Part shown: one piece after another, positions 5,088 to 11,822 of the stretch
Layout of the letters: each line of letters starts with the position of its first letter
Numbering within the stretch: position 1 is the stretch's first letter
Assembly: GCA_029865195.1 (NCBI GenBank)
Contig: JAOUHH010000052.1
Coordinates: forward strand, 1-11,822
Origin: Desulfobulbaceae bacterium
GTDB taxonomy: Bacteria > Desulfobacterota > Desulfobulbia > Desulfobulbales > UBA5123
Direction: 5' to 3'
Length of the DNA: 11,822 bases
Notes under the pieces: generated by a model
Databases searched by the model: none
Told to the model about the DNA's origin: nothing
The model's input: only the letters and a program-made list of their open reading frames with translations
Position numbers and translations under genes: made by a program

Positions 5088-6068
5088 GTGGGAGATCGAC
5101 AGGACACCGGGAAGGTCGCACTCCCGATGGGATGGCAGTATGCAACCGCCATCGTCATCCTCCTGGCGCTGCCGACGATCTGGCCCGGTCCGCTGGGCTG
5201 GCTGCAAGGGCTCATCGCCATCCCGATCATGGGCTGCATCAGCGAGTTTGGTGCAAAACGGGCCTACCGGCTGCTCGCCAACGCTGTCCTGGCGGCCACC
5301 GTCATCGCGGCCCTGATCGGATCATTGCCGGCCCTGATCTTTGCCTGCACCATGCTGCCGGTGGGGATGATCATCGGCAACGCCTATGATCGCGAAGTAT
5401 CGCCGACCAAGGCCGGCTTAATGGCGGTGGGCGTTTTACTGATACTCTGGTTGACCTTTTGGAGCGGCTACGGTGCGGCGACCAATACCAACCCGTACCG
5501 GGAAATGCTGTCAAGCATGGATGAAAGCTTGACGTCGGTCGCCACCCTCTACCAGTCCGACGCGAAACTGTCGCTGAACGACAAGGAAGAGATCGCCGGC
5601 ACGATTCAAATGCTGCGGGAGTTCCTGCTGCAGATCGCTCCGGCGCTGCTTGCGACCACCGCCATTTTCACGGTCTGGCTGAATATGCTGCTGGGCCAGT
5701 GGCTGCTCAACCGTAAGGAACCGGCAGGGTCGAAATGGCCGCAGTTCAGATACTGGCGATTGCCGGAGCAACTGGTCTGGGTCGTGATCGTCAGCGGCAT
5801 CGCCGCCCTGATCCCGAACGAGCAGGCAAAGATCTACGGCACCAACGTGCTGATCGCGGTCGGCGCCCTCTATTTCTTCCAAGGGGTGGCGGTCCTTGCA
5901 AAACTGTTTGCCAAATGGTCGGTACCCAGACCGATGCGGGCTTTTCTTTTTGCCATCGCCATGCTGCAGGGGGCGGGATTTGTCGCACTTGCCGCCCTCG
6001 GCGTCGCCGATATCTGGGTAAATTTCGGAACGCCGCGACCGGACCATGACACTGCTGTTGAACAATAA
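5088..6068 (+). CDS. DUF2232 (YybS-like) polytopic membrane protein
   Basis: The 326-residue product is a membrane protein with about eight hydrophobic segments, roughly at residues 15-32, 38-54, 62-81, 82-98, 109-128, 181-207, 229-243, and 252-310 (two or more). A soluble, charged loop of about 50 residues (131-179) splits the two halves. WRLPEQLVWVVIVSGIAALIP (223-243) matches what I recall of the conserved C-terminal motif of the DUF2232/YybS family. The start is a GTG at 5088 with GGGGAAGG 4 nt upstream; an ATG at 5127 is possible. The gene sits between rpsR and rplI. In Bacillus subtilis yybS likewise lies just upstream of gdpP-rplI-dnaC, so the linkage spans phyla. Its function is unknown. 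No gdpP homologue lies next to it here. Confidence 0.85.
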   Translation: MGDRQDTGKVALPMGWQYATAIVILLALPTIWPGPLGWLQGLIAIPIMGCISEFGAKRAYRLLANAVLAATVIAALIGSLPALIFACTMLPVGMIIGNAYDREVSPTKAGLMAVGVLLILWLTFWSGYGAATNTNPYREMLSSMDESLTSVATLYQSDAKLSLNDKEEIAGTIQMLREFLLQIAPALLATTAIFTVWLNMLLGQWLLNRKEPAGSKWPQFRYWRLPEQLVWVVIVSGIAALIPNEQAKIYGTNVLIAVGALYFFQGVAVLAKLFAKWSVPRPMRAFLFAIAMLQGAGFVALAALGVADIWVNFGTPRPDHDTAVEQ

Positions 6069-6122
6069 ATAAGGAACATCGATTCCAACATCGTTTTGAT
6101 TACATTTGGAGGCACGATCACA

Positions 6123-6599
6123 ATGGAGCTCATTCTCAAAGAAACCATCGATACCCTTGGCGAGGAAGGCAAAATCGTCAAAGTAAAGCCCGGCTATGGG
6201 CGCAACTTCCTGCTCCCAAAAGGAAAAGCCGTTGTCGCCACCAAGGGCAACCTGGCAATCCTTGAGCAGAACAAAGCCACCATCGAGGCCCGCCGGAAAC
6301 AGCAGAAGGCTGAGGCCGAGGCCCTTGGCAAGAAAATCGCCGGTGCATCGGTGGTTATCGCGCAGCGGGTTGGCGAAGACGGCCGCCTGTACGGCTCCGT
6401 GACCAACGGCGACATCGCCGCCAAGCTTGCCGAGCTCGGCATCGAGATCGACAAGAAAAAGATCCTCCTGGACCAGCCCATCAAGACCATCGGCGTCACC
6501 TCCGCCAAGGTCAAGGTCGGCTACCAGATGTCTGTCGACCTCAACATCGAGATCGTCGACGAAGCGGCGGCAGCCGTAGCAGTAGAAGCAGCCGAATAA
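6123..6599 (+). CDS. rplI: 50S ribosomal protein L9
   Basis: Binds 23S rRNA near the L1 stalk and protrudes from the large subunit. The 158-residue product begins with the family signature MELILKETIDTLGEEGK then VKVKPGYGRNFLLPKGKAV, continues with a long charged helix (about residues 42-75) and the C-terminal domain with GEDGRLYGSVTNGDIA. An Ala/Val/Glu-rich tail of about ten residues makes it slightly longer than the usual 147-150. The ATG at 6123 is preceded by GGAGG 10 nt upstream; the upstream ATG at 6096 would add nine residues before the conserved N-terminus and is rejected. It is 54 nt after the DUF2232 gene, and a strong hairpin follows it before dnaB. Confidence 0.97.
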   Translation: MELILKETIDTLGEEGKIVKVKPGYGRNFLLPKGKAVVATKGNLAILEQNKATIEARRKQQKAEAEALGKKIAGASVVIAQRVGEDGRLYGSVTNGDIAAKLAELGIEIDKKKILLDQPIKTIGVTSAKVKVGYQMSVDLNIEIVDEAAAAVAVEAAE

Positions 6600-6620
6600 A
6601 CCCGGGCTTCTTGCCGGACC

Positions 6621-6653
6621 GGGAGACGGTGGATGCGCGCATCCCCGTCTCCC
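6621..6653 (+). promoter_or_regulatory. Very stable hairpin between rplI and dnaB
   Basis: GGGAGACGG (6621-6629) pairs perfectly with CCGTCTCCC (6645-6653). Inside, after one bulged T, GGATGCGCGCATCC (6631-6644) is itself a full palindrome, so the stem has about 14 GC-rich pairs and a 4-nt loop. No U-tract follows (the next bases are TCCTCACTCC), so it is not a classical terminator. CCCGG (6601-6605) can pair with CCGGG (6619-6623), overlapping the left arm, which gives a competing fold. Likely roles are mRNA stabilisation, processing, or lowering dnaB relative to the ribosomal proteins. Confidence 0.75.
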
Positions 6654-6684
6654 TCCTCACTCCTTTCGCTAACGGTATTCGCCC

Positions 6685-8049
6685 ATGGAGCCGGGGGAAA
6701 AGAAAACGTTCACCAGCCAACGCATCCCGCCTCAAAATATCGAGGCAGAACAATGCGTTCTCGGTTCCGTACTGCTCCATCAGGACGCCCTCGCCAAGGT
6801 TATAGAAACCCTCTCGCCCGACGATTTCTATCGTAATGACCACAAGGTCATCTTCGAGGCGATGCTGTCGCTCTTCGACAAGAACAACCCCCAGGACCTG
6901 ATCACCGTCACCTCCCTGCTCAAGGACACCAACAAGCTCGAGCAGGCGGGCGGACCGGCCTATCTCGCCCAGCTCACCGACATCGTGCCGGTGGCCACCA
7001 ACATCGCCTTCTATGCCAAAATGGTCCGCGAGAAATCCATTCTCCGGCAGCTCATCAGCACCACCACCCAGATCGCCGGCCGCTGCTACGAAGAGCAGGA
7101 CGACATCGACGCCCTGGTCGACGAGGTGGAGCAGAACATCTTCGAGATCTCCCGTTCCAAGAGCAATCAATCCTTCACGCCGATGAGCGAGCTGGCCAAC
7201 GTGGCGTTCAAGGCGGTGGAAAAGCTCTTCGAGCGCAAGGAACTGATCACCGGCGTGCCCACCAACTTCGAGCAGCTCGACAAGATGACCGCCGGCCTCC
7301 AGCCCTCCGACCTGATCATCCTCGCCGCCCGGCCCAGTATGGGCAAAACCGCCTTTGCGATGAACATCGCCCAGAACGCCGCCATCCTGCGCAAGGTGCC
7401 GGTGGCGGTCTTCAGCCTGGAGATGAGCAAGGAGCAGTTGGCCATGCGTATGCTCTGCTCGGTGGGGAGGGTCGATTCGCAAAACGTCCGGACCGGCTTT
7501 TTGAAGGATCAGGACTGGCCGAAACTGACCAGGTCCGCGGGCATGCTCGCCGAGGCCCCCATCTTCATCGACGACACCCCGGCGATCTCGGTTCTGGAGA
7601 TGCGGGCCAAGGCGCGCCGCCTGAAAACCGAACACAACCTCGGCCTGGTGGTGGTTGACTACCTGCAGCTGATGCGCGGGCGCAGCGGCACCGAGCGCCG
7701 CGAACAGGAGATCAGCGAGATCTCCCGCTCGCTCAAGGCCATGGCCAAGGAACTGCACATCCCGGTCATCGCCCTCTCCCAGCTCAACCGGAGCCTCGAA
7801 AACCGTCCCAACAAGCGGCCACAGCTTTCGGACCTCCGTGAATCGGGCGCCATCGAGCAGGACGCCGACGTGATCCTCTTCATCTATCGGGACGCCGTCT
7901 ACAACAAGGCCGAGGACAACCCCGACCGCAATGTCGCCGAGATCATCATCGGCAAGCAGCGGAACGGCCCCACCGGCACCGTCAAACTCGTATTCATCGA
8001 CCGCTACACCACCTTCGAGACCCTTGCCCCGCAAGACGAGATGCATTAG
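6685..8049 (+). CDS. dnaB: Replicative DNA helicase DnaB
   Basis: Hexameric 5'-3' helicase at the replication fork, cytoplasmic. The 454-residue product has the N-terminal domain (about 12-120, from RIPPQNIEAEQCVLGSVLL), a linker, and the RecA-like C-terminal domain (about 180-445). Walker A is ARPSMGKT (215-222). SLEMS (244-248), the Walker B region VVVDYLQL (322-329, D325), SQLNR (365-369) and SDLRESGAIEQDAD (382-395) are all present. No intein interrupts it. The ATG at 6685 has no clear Shine-Dalgarno, but an in-frame stop at 6670-6672 excludes longer forms and the N-terminus fits the family. It lies 85 nt after rplI, separated by a strong hairpin; rplI-dnaB linkage is widespread in bacteria. 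Confidence 0.97.
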   Translation: MEPGEKKTFTSQRIPPQNIEAEQCVLGSVLLHQDALAKVIETLSPDDFYRNDHKVIFEAMLSLFDKNNPQDLITVTSLLKDTNKLEQAGGPAYLAQLTDIVPVATNIAFYAKMVREKSILRQLISTTTQIAGRCYEEQDDIDALVDEVEQNIFEISRSKSNQSFTPMSELANVAFKAVEKLFERKELITGVPTNFEQLDKMTAGLQPSDLIILAARPSMGKTAFAMNIAQNAAILRKVPVAVFSLEMSKEQLAMRMLCSVGRVDSQNVRTGFLKDQDWPKLTRSAGMLAEAPIFIDDTPAISVLEMRAKARRLKTEHNLGLVVVDYLQLMRGRSGTERREQEISEISRSLKAMAKELHIPVIALSQLNRSLENRPNKRPQLSDLRESGAIEQDADVILFIYRDAVYNKAEDNPDRNVAEIIIGKQRNGPTGTVKLVFIDRYTTFETLAPQDEMH

Positions 8050-8094
8050 CCGGATACGGGCCTGCCGCCTGCCGGCCTGCGGTCATAATTGAGG

Positions 8095-8123
8095 TTGTCT
8101 TTTTAGAGCCGGTCCGTTATTAC
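8095..8123 (+). promoter_or_regulatory. Possible promoter for leuS
   Basis: TTGTCT (8095-8100) and TATTAC (8118-8123) each match the sigma-70 consensus at four of six positions with an ideal 17-bp spacer. Transcription would begin near 8130, giving a leader of about 110 nt. The 190-bp dnaB-leuS gap is long enough for a promoter. Three GCCTGC copies at 8060-8080 precede it, with no U-tract that would mark a terminator. Confidence 0.35.
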
Positions 8124-8239
8124 ATCAGGCTATCCGGTCGATTTCGGTGCCGCTCCAGGCCGAACGACGGTCACCCCCAAAAACATCTTTGCCAACTGCA
8201 TCCAGCCCGTTTGCGAGAACGGTTTATCAAGGATAGAAC

Positions 8240-10735
8240 ATGAGCGCCAACGACCCGATCACCTACGATTTCCAGGCCATCGAAGAGAAATGGCAGAAGA
8301 GATGGCTTACGGCGAAGACCTTCAAGGTTTCGCCCGACACCAACCGGCCCAAATACTACCTGCTGGAGATGTTCCCCTACCCCTCCGGCCGTATCCACAT
8401 GGGCCACGTCCGCAACTACACCATCGGCGACGTGGTGGCCCGCTACAAGCGGATGCGCGGCTTCAACGTGCTGCACCCCATGGGCTGGGACGCCTTCGGT
8501 CTGCCGGCCGAAAACGCGGCGATCAAGAACAACTCCCATCCGGCCCACTGGACCTACGACAACATCGACTACATGAAGAACCAGCTCAAGCGGATGGGCT
8601 TCAGCTACGACTGGGATCGGGAGATCGCCACCTGTAACGCCAAGTACTACCGCTGGGAACAGCTGGTCTTCACTAGGATGTTCGAAAAGGGGCTGGTCTA
8701 CCAGAAGGTGACCACCGTCAACTGGTGCGAAACCTGCCAGACCGTGCTCGCCAACGAGCAGGTCATCGACGGCGCCTGCTGGCGGTGTGACAACCTGGTC
8801 ACCCCGCGAGAGATGAACGGCTGGTTCTTCAAGATCACCGCCTACGCCGACGAGCTCCTCGACGAATGCGACAACCTCAAGGGCTGGCCGGAGAAGGTTC
8901 TCGCCATGCAGCGCAACTGGATCGGCCGCAGCCACGGCGCCGAGATCGATTTCGCCGTTGAGGGCCGGCCCGAGAAGCTGACCATCTTCACCACCCGCCC
9001 GGACACCATCTTCGGGGTCTCCTTCATGTCCATCGCCCCGGAGCATCCCCTGGTGGAATCCCTCTGCCGCGGCACCGGCCACGAGGAGGCGGTGCGCGAA
9101 TTCGTGGAACGCACCCGCGCCCTCAAGCAGCGCCAGAAGCCCGAGGACGAGCTTGAAAAGGAAGGGGTCTTCACCGGCAGCTATTGCCTCAACCCCTATA
9201 CCGGTCAGCAGGTGCCCATCTATGTCGCCAACTTCGTGCTGATGGAATACGGCACCGGCGCGGTGATGGCGGTACCGGCCCACGACCAGCGCGACTTCGA
9301 GTTCGCAAAGAAGTACGACCTGCCGATCACGGTGGTCATCGAGCCCGAAGGCGCAACCCTCGACAGCGCGGCCATGACCGAGGCCTTTACCGACGCCGGG
9401 CGGCTTGTCAACTCCGGCGACTTCAACGGCCTTGCCTCACCGGATGCCAAGGAGAAGATCACCGCCTTTGCCGCCGCCAAGGGGTTCGGCAAACAGCGCA
9501 CCACCTACCGCCTGCGGGATTGGGGCATCTCCCGGCAGCGGTTCTGGGGCGCGCCGATCCCGATGATCCACTGCGACCAATGCGGTGCGCAACCGGTGCC
9601 GGCGCAAGATCTGCCGGTGATGCTGCCCACCGATGTGCAGCTGGACAAATCCGGCAAATCACCACTGCCCAATCTGGAAAGCTTCTACAAAACCGCCTGC
9701 CCGTCCTGCGGCAAGGCTGCCCGCCGCGAGACCGACACCATGGACACCTTTGTCGAGTCCTCCTGGTACTTCGCCCGCTACACCTGCCCCGACTTCACCG
9801 ACGGGCCGCTGGACAAGGCTGCCGTCTCCCACTGGCTGCCGGTGGATCAGTACATCGGCGGCGTCGAACACGCCATCCTGCACCTCCTGTACGCCCGCTT
9901 CTTCACCAAGGTGCTGCGCGACCTGGGCTATCTCACCGTCGCCGAGCCCTTCACCAATCTCCTCACCCAGGGGATGGTGATCAAGGACGGCACCAAGATG
10001 AGCAAGTCCAAGGGCAACGTGGTCGACCCCAGCGACCTGATCAAGCAGTACGGGGCAGACACCGTCCGCCTCTTCAGCCTCTTTGCCGCGCCGCCGGAAC
10101 GCGACCTCGACTGGAGCGACAAGGGCGTCGAGGGCGCCTCGCGCTTTCTCTACCGGGTCTATCGCTTCGTGGTCGGCAACCGCGAGATGCTCTCCGGCAG
10201 CCATGCCGCCATCGACGGCAGCGCCTTGAGCGGCGCGGACCGCACCCTCCATCGCAAAACCCATCAAACCATCAGGAAGGTCACCGGCGACCTGGACTCC
10301 GACTTTCACTTCAACACCGCGATCAGCGGGGTCATGGAACTGGTCAACACCCTCTACAGCCTCACCGCCGAGGAGGCGACGGAGCCGGTGGGCAACGACG
10401 TCATCCACGAGGCGGTGGAAACGATACTGCTCCTGCTCGCCCCCATGGTGCCGCATTTCTGCGAGGAGTTGTGGGAGATGACCGGCCACGGAGAGCCCCT
10501 CCACCTCGCCCCCTGGCCCACCCACGACGCCGAGGCGGCCAAGGAAGACGAGCTGACCATCGTCGTGCAGGTGAACGGCAAGGTCCGGGGCCGGTTGACG
10601 GTGCCGCCGGGCGTGGACGATGCGGCCCTGCAGGAACTGGCACGCAACGATGAAAAGGTGATCAAGTTCATCGAAGGCAAAGCGATCAGGAAGATCATCG
10701 TGGTCAAAAACAAACTGGTCAACATCGTGGTCTAA
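8240..10735 (+). CDS. leuS: Leucyl-tRNA synthetase
   Basis: Charges tRNA-Leu with leucine in the cytoplasm. The 831-residue class I enzyme has the HIGH motif as HMGH (53-56, within PYPSGRIHMGHVRNYTIGD) and KMSKS at 586-590. The first zinc ribbon is C163/C166 with C180/C183 (WCETC...CWRC); a second CxxC pair set (CDQCG...CPSCG) lies before the KMSKS region. The CP1 editing domain has the Thr-rich motif TIFTTRPDT (248-256) and AHDQRD (347-352), so proofreading should be intact. The WAPWP-like and VQVNGKVRGRL segments mark the C-terminal domain. The ATG at 8240 follows AAGGA by 7 nt. Coding sequence is strongly GC-biased, which creates long shadow frames. lptE follows 39 nt later, probably in the same transcript. 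Confidence 0.98.
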   Translation: MSANDPITYDFQAIEEKWQKRWLTAKTFKVSPDTNRPKYYLLEMFPYPSGRIHMGHVRNYTIGDVVARYKRMRGFNVLHPMGWDAFGLPAENAAIKNNSHPAHWTYDNIDYMKNQLKRMGFSYDWDREIATCNAKYYRWEQLVFTRMFEKGLVYQKVTTVNWCETCQTVLANEQVIDGACWRCDNLVTPREMNGWFFKITAYADELLDECDNLKGWPEKVLAMQRNWIGRSHGAEIDFAVEGRPEKLTIFTTRPDTIFGVSFMSIAPEHPLVESLCRGTGHEEAVREFVERTRALKQRQKPEDELEKEGVFTGSYCLNPYTGQQVPIYVANFVLMEYGTGAVMAVPAHDQRDFEFAKKYDLPITVVIEPEGATLDSAAMTEAFTDAGRLVNSGDFNGLASPDAKEKITAFAAAKGFGKQRTTYRLRDWGISRQRFWGAPIPMIHCDQCGAQPVPAQDLPVMLPTDVQLDKSGKSPLPNLESFYKTACPSCGKAARRETDTMDTFVESSWYFARYTCPDFTDGPLDKAAVSHWLPVDQYIGGVEHAILHLLYARFFTKVLRDLGYLTVAEPFTNLLTQGMVIKDGTKMSKSKGNVVDPSDLIKQYGADTVRLFSLFAAPPERDLDWSDKGVEGASRFLYRVYRFVVGNREMLSGSHAAIDGSALSGADRTLHRKTHQTIRKVTGDLDSDFHFNTAISGVMELVNTLYSLTAEEATEPVGNDVIHEAVETILLLLAPMVPHFCEELWEMTGHGEPLHLAPWPTHDAEAAKEDELTIVVQVNGKVRGRLTVPPGVDDAALQELARNDEKVIKFIEGKAIRKIIVVKNKLVNIVV

Positions 10736-10774
10736 CCGCCACCATCGCTAGACCCAAAGAAGAAGGATCGCCCC

Positions 10775-11365
10775 ATGATGCCCAAGGCAACCCGGCTGTT
10801 CGGCGCCATCGCCGCCCTGCTCACCATCCCCGTGCTCCTCGCCGCCTGCGGCTACCGGCCGCTGTCCCGCATCTACGAAACGCCGGGCCTTGAAGGGGGC
10901 AAGCCGGTTTCCGTGCACATGCCGATGTGGACCAACGCCACCAACGAGTTCGGCCTTGAAACCGATGTCTACAACACCGTTTCCGACTGGCTGCAGGGCT
11001 CGAACCATATCCTGCTCAAGAAAAAACCGGCCGAGGCGGAATACCTGCTGGAAGGCGTCATCAGCGCCATCGACCTCAGTTCTTCACGGGGCACGGTGCG
11101 GCTCACCGTCCGCTACTCCCTCAAAAACACCGCCACCGATAAACTGATCTGGCCGGAATCCAGCAGCGTCTTCGCCAAATCCTACCTGATCACCGACGAC
11201 GCCGCCGCCACCACCAGCGAGCGGCAAAAAGCGCTGCACGAGATCGCCGACAACATCGGCGAAAAAATTTACATCCGCTTCCTCAACACCATCGCCGAAC
11301 TGCGCAAACAGCAGGCAACGCCGCCCGTCGCGGCCCCGCAAGACAAAACCGGCGCCGCTGAATAA
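10775..11365 (+). CDS. lptE: LPS-assembly lipoprotein LptE
   Basis: Outer-membrane lipoprotein that plugs and assembles the LptD translocon for LPS. The 196-residue product has a basic start, a hydrophobic signal segment (8-24) and a lipobox LLAAC with C25 as the lipidation site, followed by GYRPL, the usual start of mature LptE. The rest fits the family: an early beta strand (VSVHMPMWTN), a helix (ETDVYNTVSDWLQ), YLLEGVISAIDLSSSRGTVRLTVRYSL split around a beta hairpin, and a long C-terminal helix. The tail after about 178 is Ala/Pro-rich. The ATG at 10775 has AGAAGGA 8 nt upstream; an ATG follows at 10778. The leuS-lptE pairing is conserved in proteobacteria and supports the call, since LptE sequences diverge fast. 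holA, which follows in E. coli, is absent. Confidence 0.85.
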   Translation: MMPKATRLFGAIAALLTIPVLLAACGYRPLSRIYETPGLEGGKPVSVHMPMWTNATNEFGLETDVYNTVSDWLQGSNHILLKKKPAEAEYLLEGVISAIDLSSSRGTVRLTVRYSLKNTATDKLIWPESSSVFAKSYLITDDAAATTSERQKALHEIADNIGEKIYIRFLNTIAELRKQQATPPVAAPQDKTGAAE

Positions 11366-11561
11366 GGCTGGCAATTTAACCGCGCCGCCGGTATATAGAT
11401 ACGGAACCGGAAGAGCGCAATCTGGCTCCCGCTGAACACCGTGCCCCGCCTACGGCAATAGGGCGCGACAAGCGGCTCCGGGCCCCCTCGCAGACGGGGC
11501 CACGCCGCCCCCACAAACCCAGAATCAAACGCAAACCACAAGTAGCCGCTGGAGGAACATA
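11366..11561 (+). other. Gene-free leader region of the transketolase gene
   Basis: A 196-bp stretch with no believable gene. GGCCCC (11481-11486) pairs with GGGGCC (11496-11501) around a 9-nt loop; no U-tract follows, so it is not a terminator. A second possible small hairpin lies at GTAT-ATAG-ATAC (near 11391-11402). No -35/-10 pair stands out. The transketolase ribosome binding site GGAGG is at 11551-11555. Confidence 0.45.
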
Positions 11562-11822
11562 ATGCCGTCGCGCAAAGATCTCGCCAACGCCATCCGCGCC
11601 CTGAGCATGGACGCGATTCAGAAAGCCAAATCCGGTCACCCCGGCGCGCCCATGGGCATGGCCGACATCGCCGAAGTCGTCTGGAACGATTTCTTAAGCC
11701 ACAACCCGGCCAACCCGAAATGGCCAAACCGCGACCGCTTCGTGCTCAGTAACGGCCACGGCTCGATGCTGATCTACTCGCTTCTTCATCTCACCGGCTA
11801 CGATCTGCCCATCGAAGAGATC
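11562..11822 (+). CDS. tkt: Transketolase, N-terminal 87 residues (gene runs off the right edge)
   Basis: Thiamine-diphosphate enzyme that moves two-carbon ketol units in the pentose phosphate pathway. The visible 87 residues start MPSRKDLANAIRALSMDAIQ and contain KSGHPGAPMGMADIAE and RDRFVLSNGHGSMLIYSLLH. These include the His/Gly motif (SGHPG, residues 24-28) that contacts substrate and cofactor and the conserved SNGHGS loop (63-68). The ATG at 11562 has GGAGG 6 nt upstream. The frame is open to the last base, so about 570-580 further residues should follow. The segment is remarkably close to E. coli TktA, by memory about 75 of 87 identical, including the same start position. It is separated from lptE by 196 bp and probably has its own promoter. 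Confidence 0.95.
   Translation, partial: MPSRKDLANAIRALSMDAIQKAKSGHPGAPMGMADIAEVVWNDFLSHNPANPKWPNRDRFVLSNGHGSMLIYSLLHLTGYDLPIEEI

Noticed and set aside
6541..8046. A 501-codon open frame on the minus strand across dnaB
   Set aside because: It is antisense to a complete dnaB, its translation is low-complexity (Gly/Leu/Val/His/Asp-rich), and such long frames are expected opposite GC-rich genes.
8050..8239. Possible T-box leader for leuS
   Set aside because: I saw no T-box consensus (the conserved GGTGG-type bulge sequence) and no terminator with U-tract before leuS.
8171..9283. A 370-codon minus-strand frame opposite the start of leuS
   Set aside because: It is a low-complexity shadow of a GC-rich gene and resembles no family I know.
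9659..10525. A 288-codon minus-strand frame opposite leuS
   Set aside because: Same reasons: antisense to an intact gene, with Gly/Val/Ala/Asp-rich low-complexity translation.
9184..10653. A 489-codon plus-strand frame inside leuS
   Set aside because: It overlaps leuS in another frame, its translation is dominated by Arg/Gly/Pro/His, and leuS motifs are continuous in the main frame.
11481..11501. GGCCCC/GGGGCC hairpin as a terminator of leuS-lptE
   Set aside because: It has no U-tract on either strand and lies more than 110 bp after lptE, so only a hairpin is recorded.
1..11822. Mobile elements, prophage genes, CRISPR arrays, rRNA or tRNA genes
   Set aside because: No transposase, integrase or phage gene, no regularly spaced direct repeats and no recognisable tRNA or rRNA sequence was found on either strand by eye.

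Overview
The window reads as a piece of ordinary chromosome from a Gram-negative, anaerobic, GC-rich bacterium, most likely a deltaproteobacterium (Desulfobacterota, Desulfobulbaceae-like). This rests on four things: a multihaem c-type cytochrome of a kind common in that group, a DHH-family (family II, Mn-dependent) pyrophosphatase, the gene order rpsF-rpsR-DUF2232-rplI-dnaB, and a stand-alone AP2-like protein of a type I know from sulfate and metal reducers. The LptE lipoprotein implies an outer membrane with LPS. No database search was run, so the lineage is an inference.

Left part (1-2940): the C-terminal end of a tetrahaem cytochrome domain runs in from the left edge. It converges on ppaC (minus strand), and the two share a near-perfect bidirectional terminator. 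ppaC diverges from a stand-alone receiver-domain response regulator. That gene converges on a small minus-strand gene for an AP2-like DNA-binding protein, which has its own strong terminator.

Centre (2925-4383): an AT-rich, gene-free stretch of about 400 bp between the AP2-like gene and mazG is unusually rich in inverted repeats. Two of these are interleaved and followed on the minus strand by a U-tract, which gives an attenuator-like layout. mazG (house-cleaning NTP pyrophosphohydrolase) follows. Then comes a 258-bp leader with a perfect -35 box and a stem-loop that resembles the S6:S18 autoregulatory leader.

Right part (4384-11822): a plus-strand housekeeping block holds rpsF, rpsR, a DUF2232 membrane protein gene, rplI and dnaB (translation plus replication), with a very stable hairpin between rplI and dnaB. 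leuS and lptE follow as a pair, as in many proteobacteria. The 5' end of a transketolase gene, strikingly like the enterobacterial enzyme, runs off the right edge.

No rRNA or tRNA gene, CRISPR array, insertion sequence or prophage gene is visible. Most of the window is core genome. The parts that deserve attention are the AP2-like gene with its structured upstream region, the candidate RNA elements at 4284-4320 and 6621-6653, and the conserved but uncharacterised DUF2232 gene.
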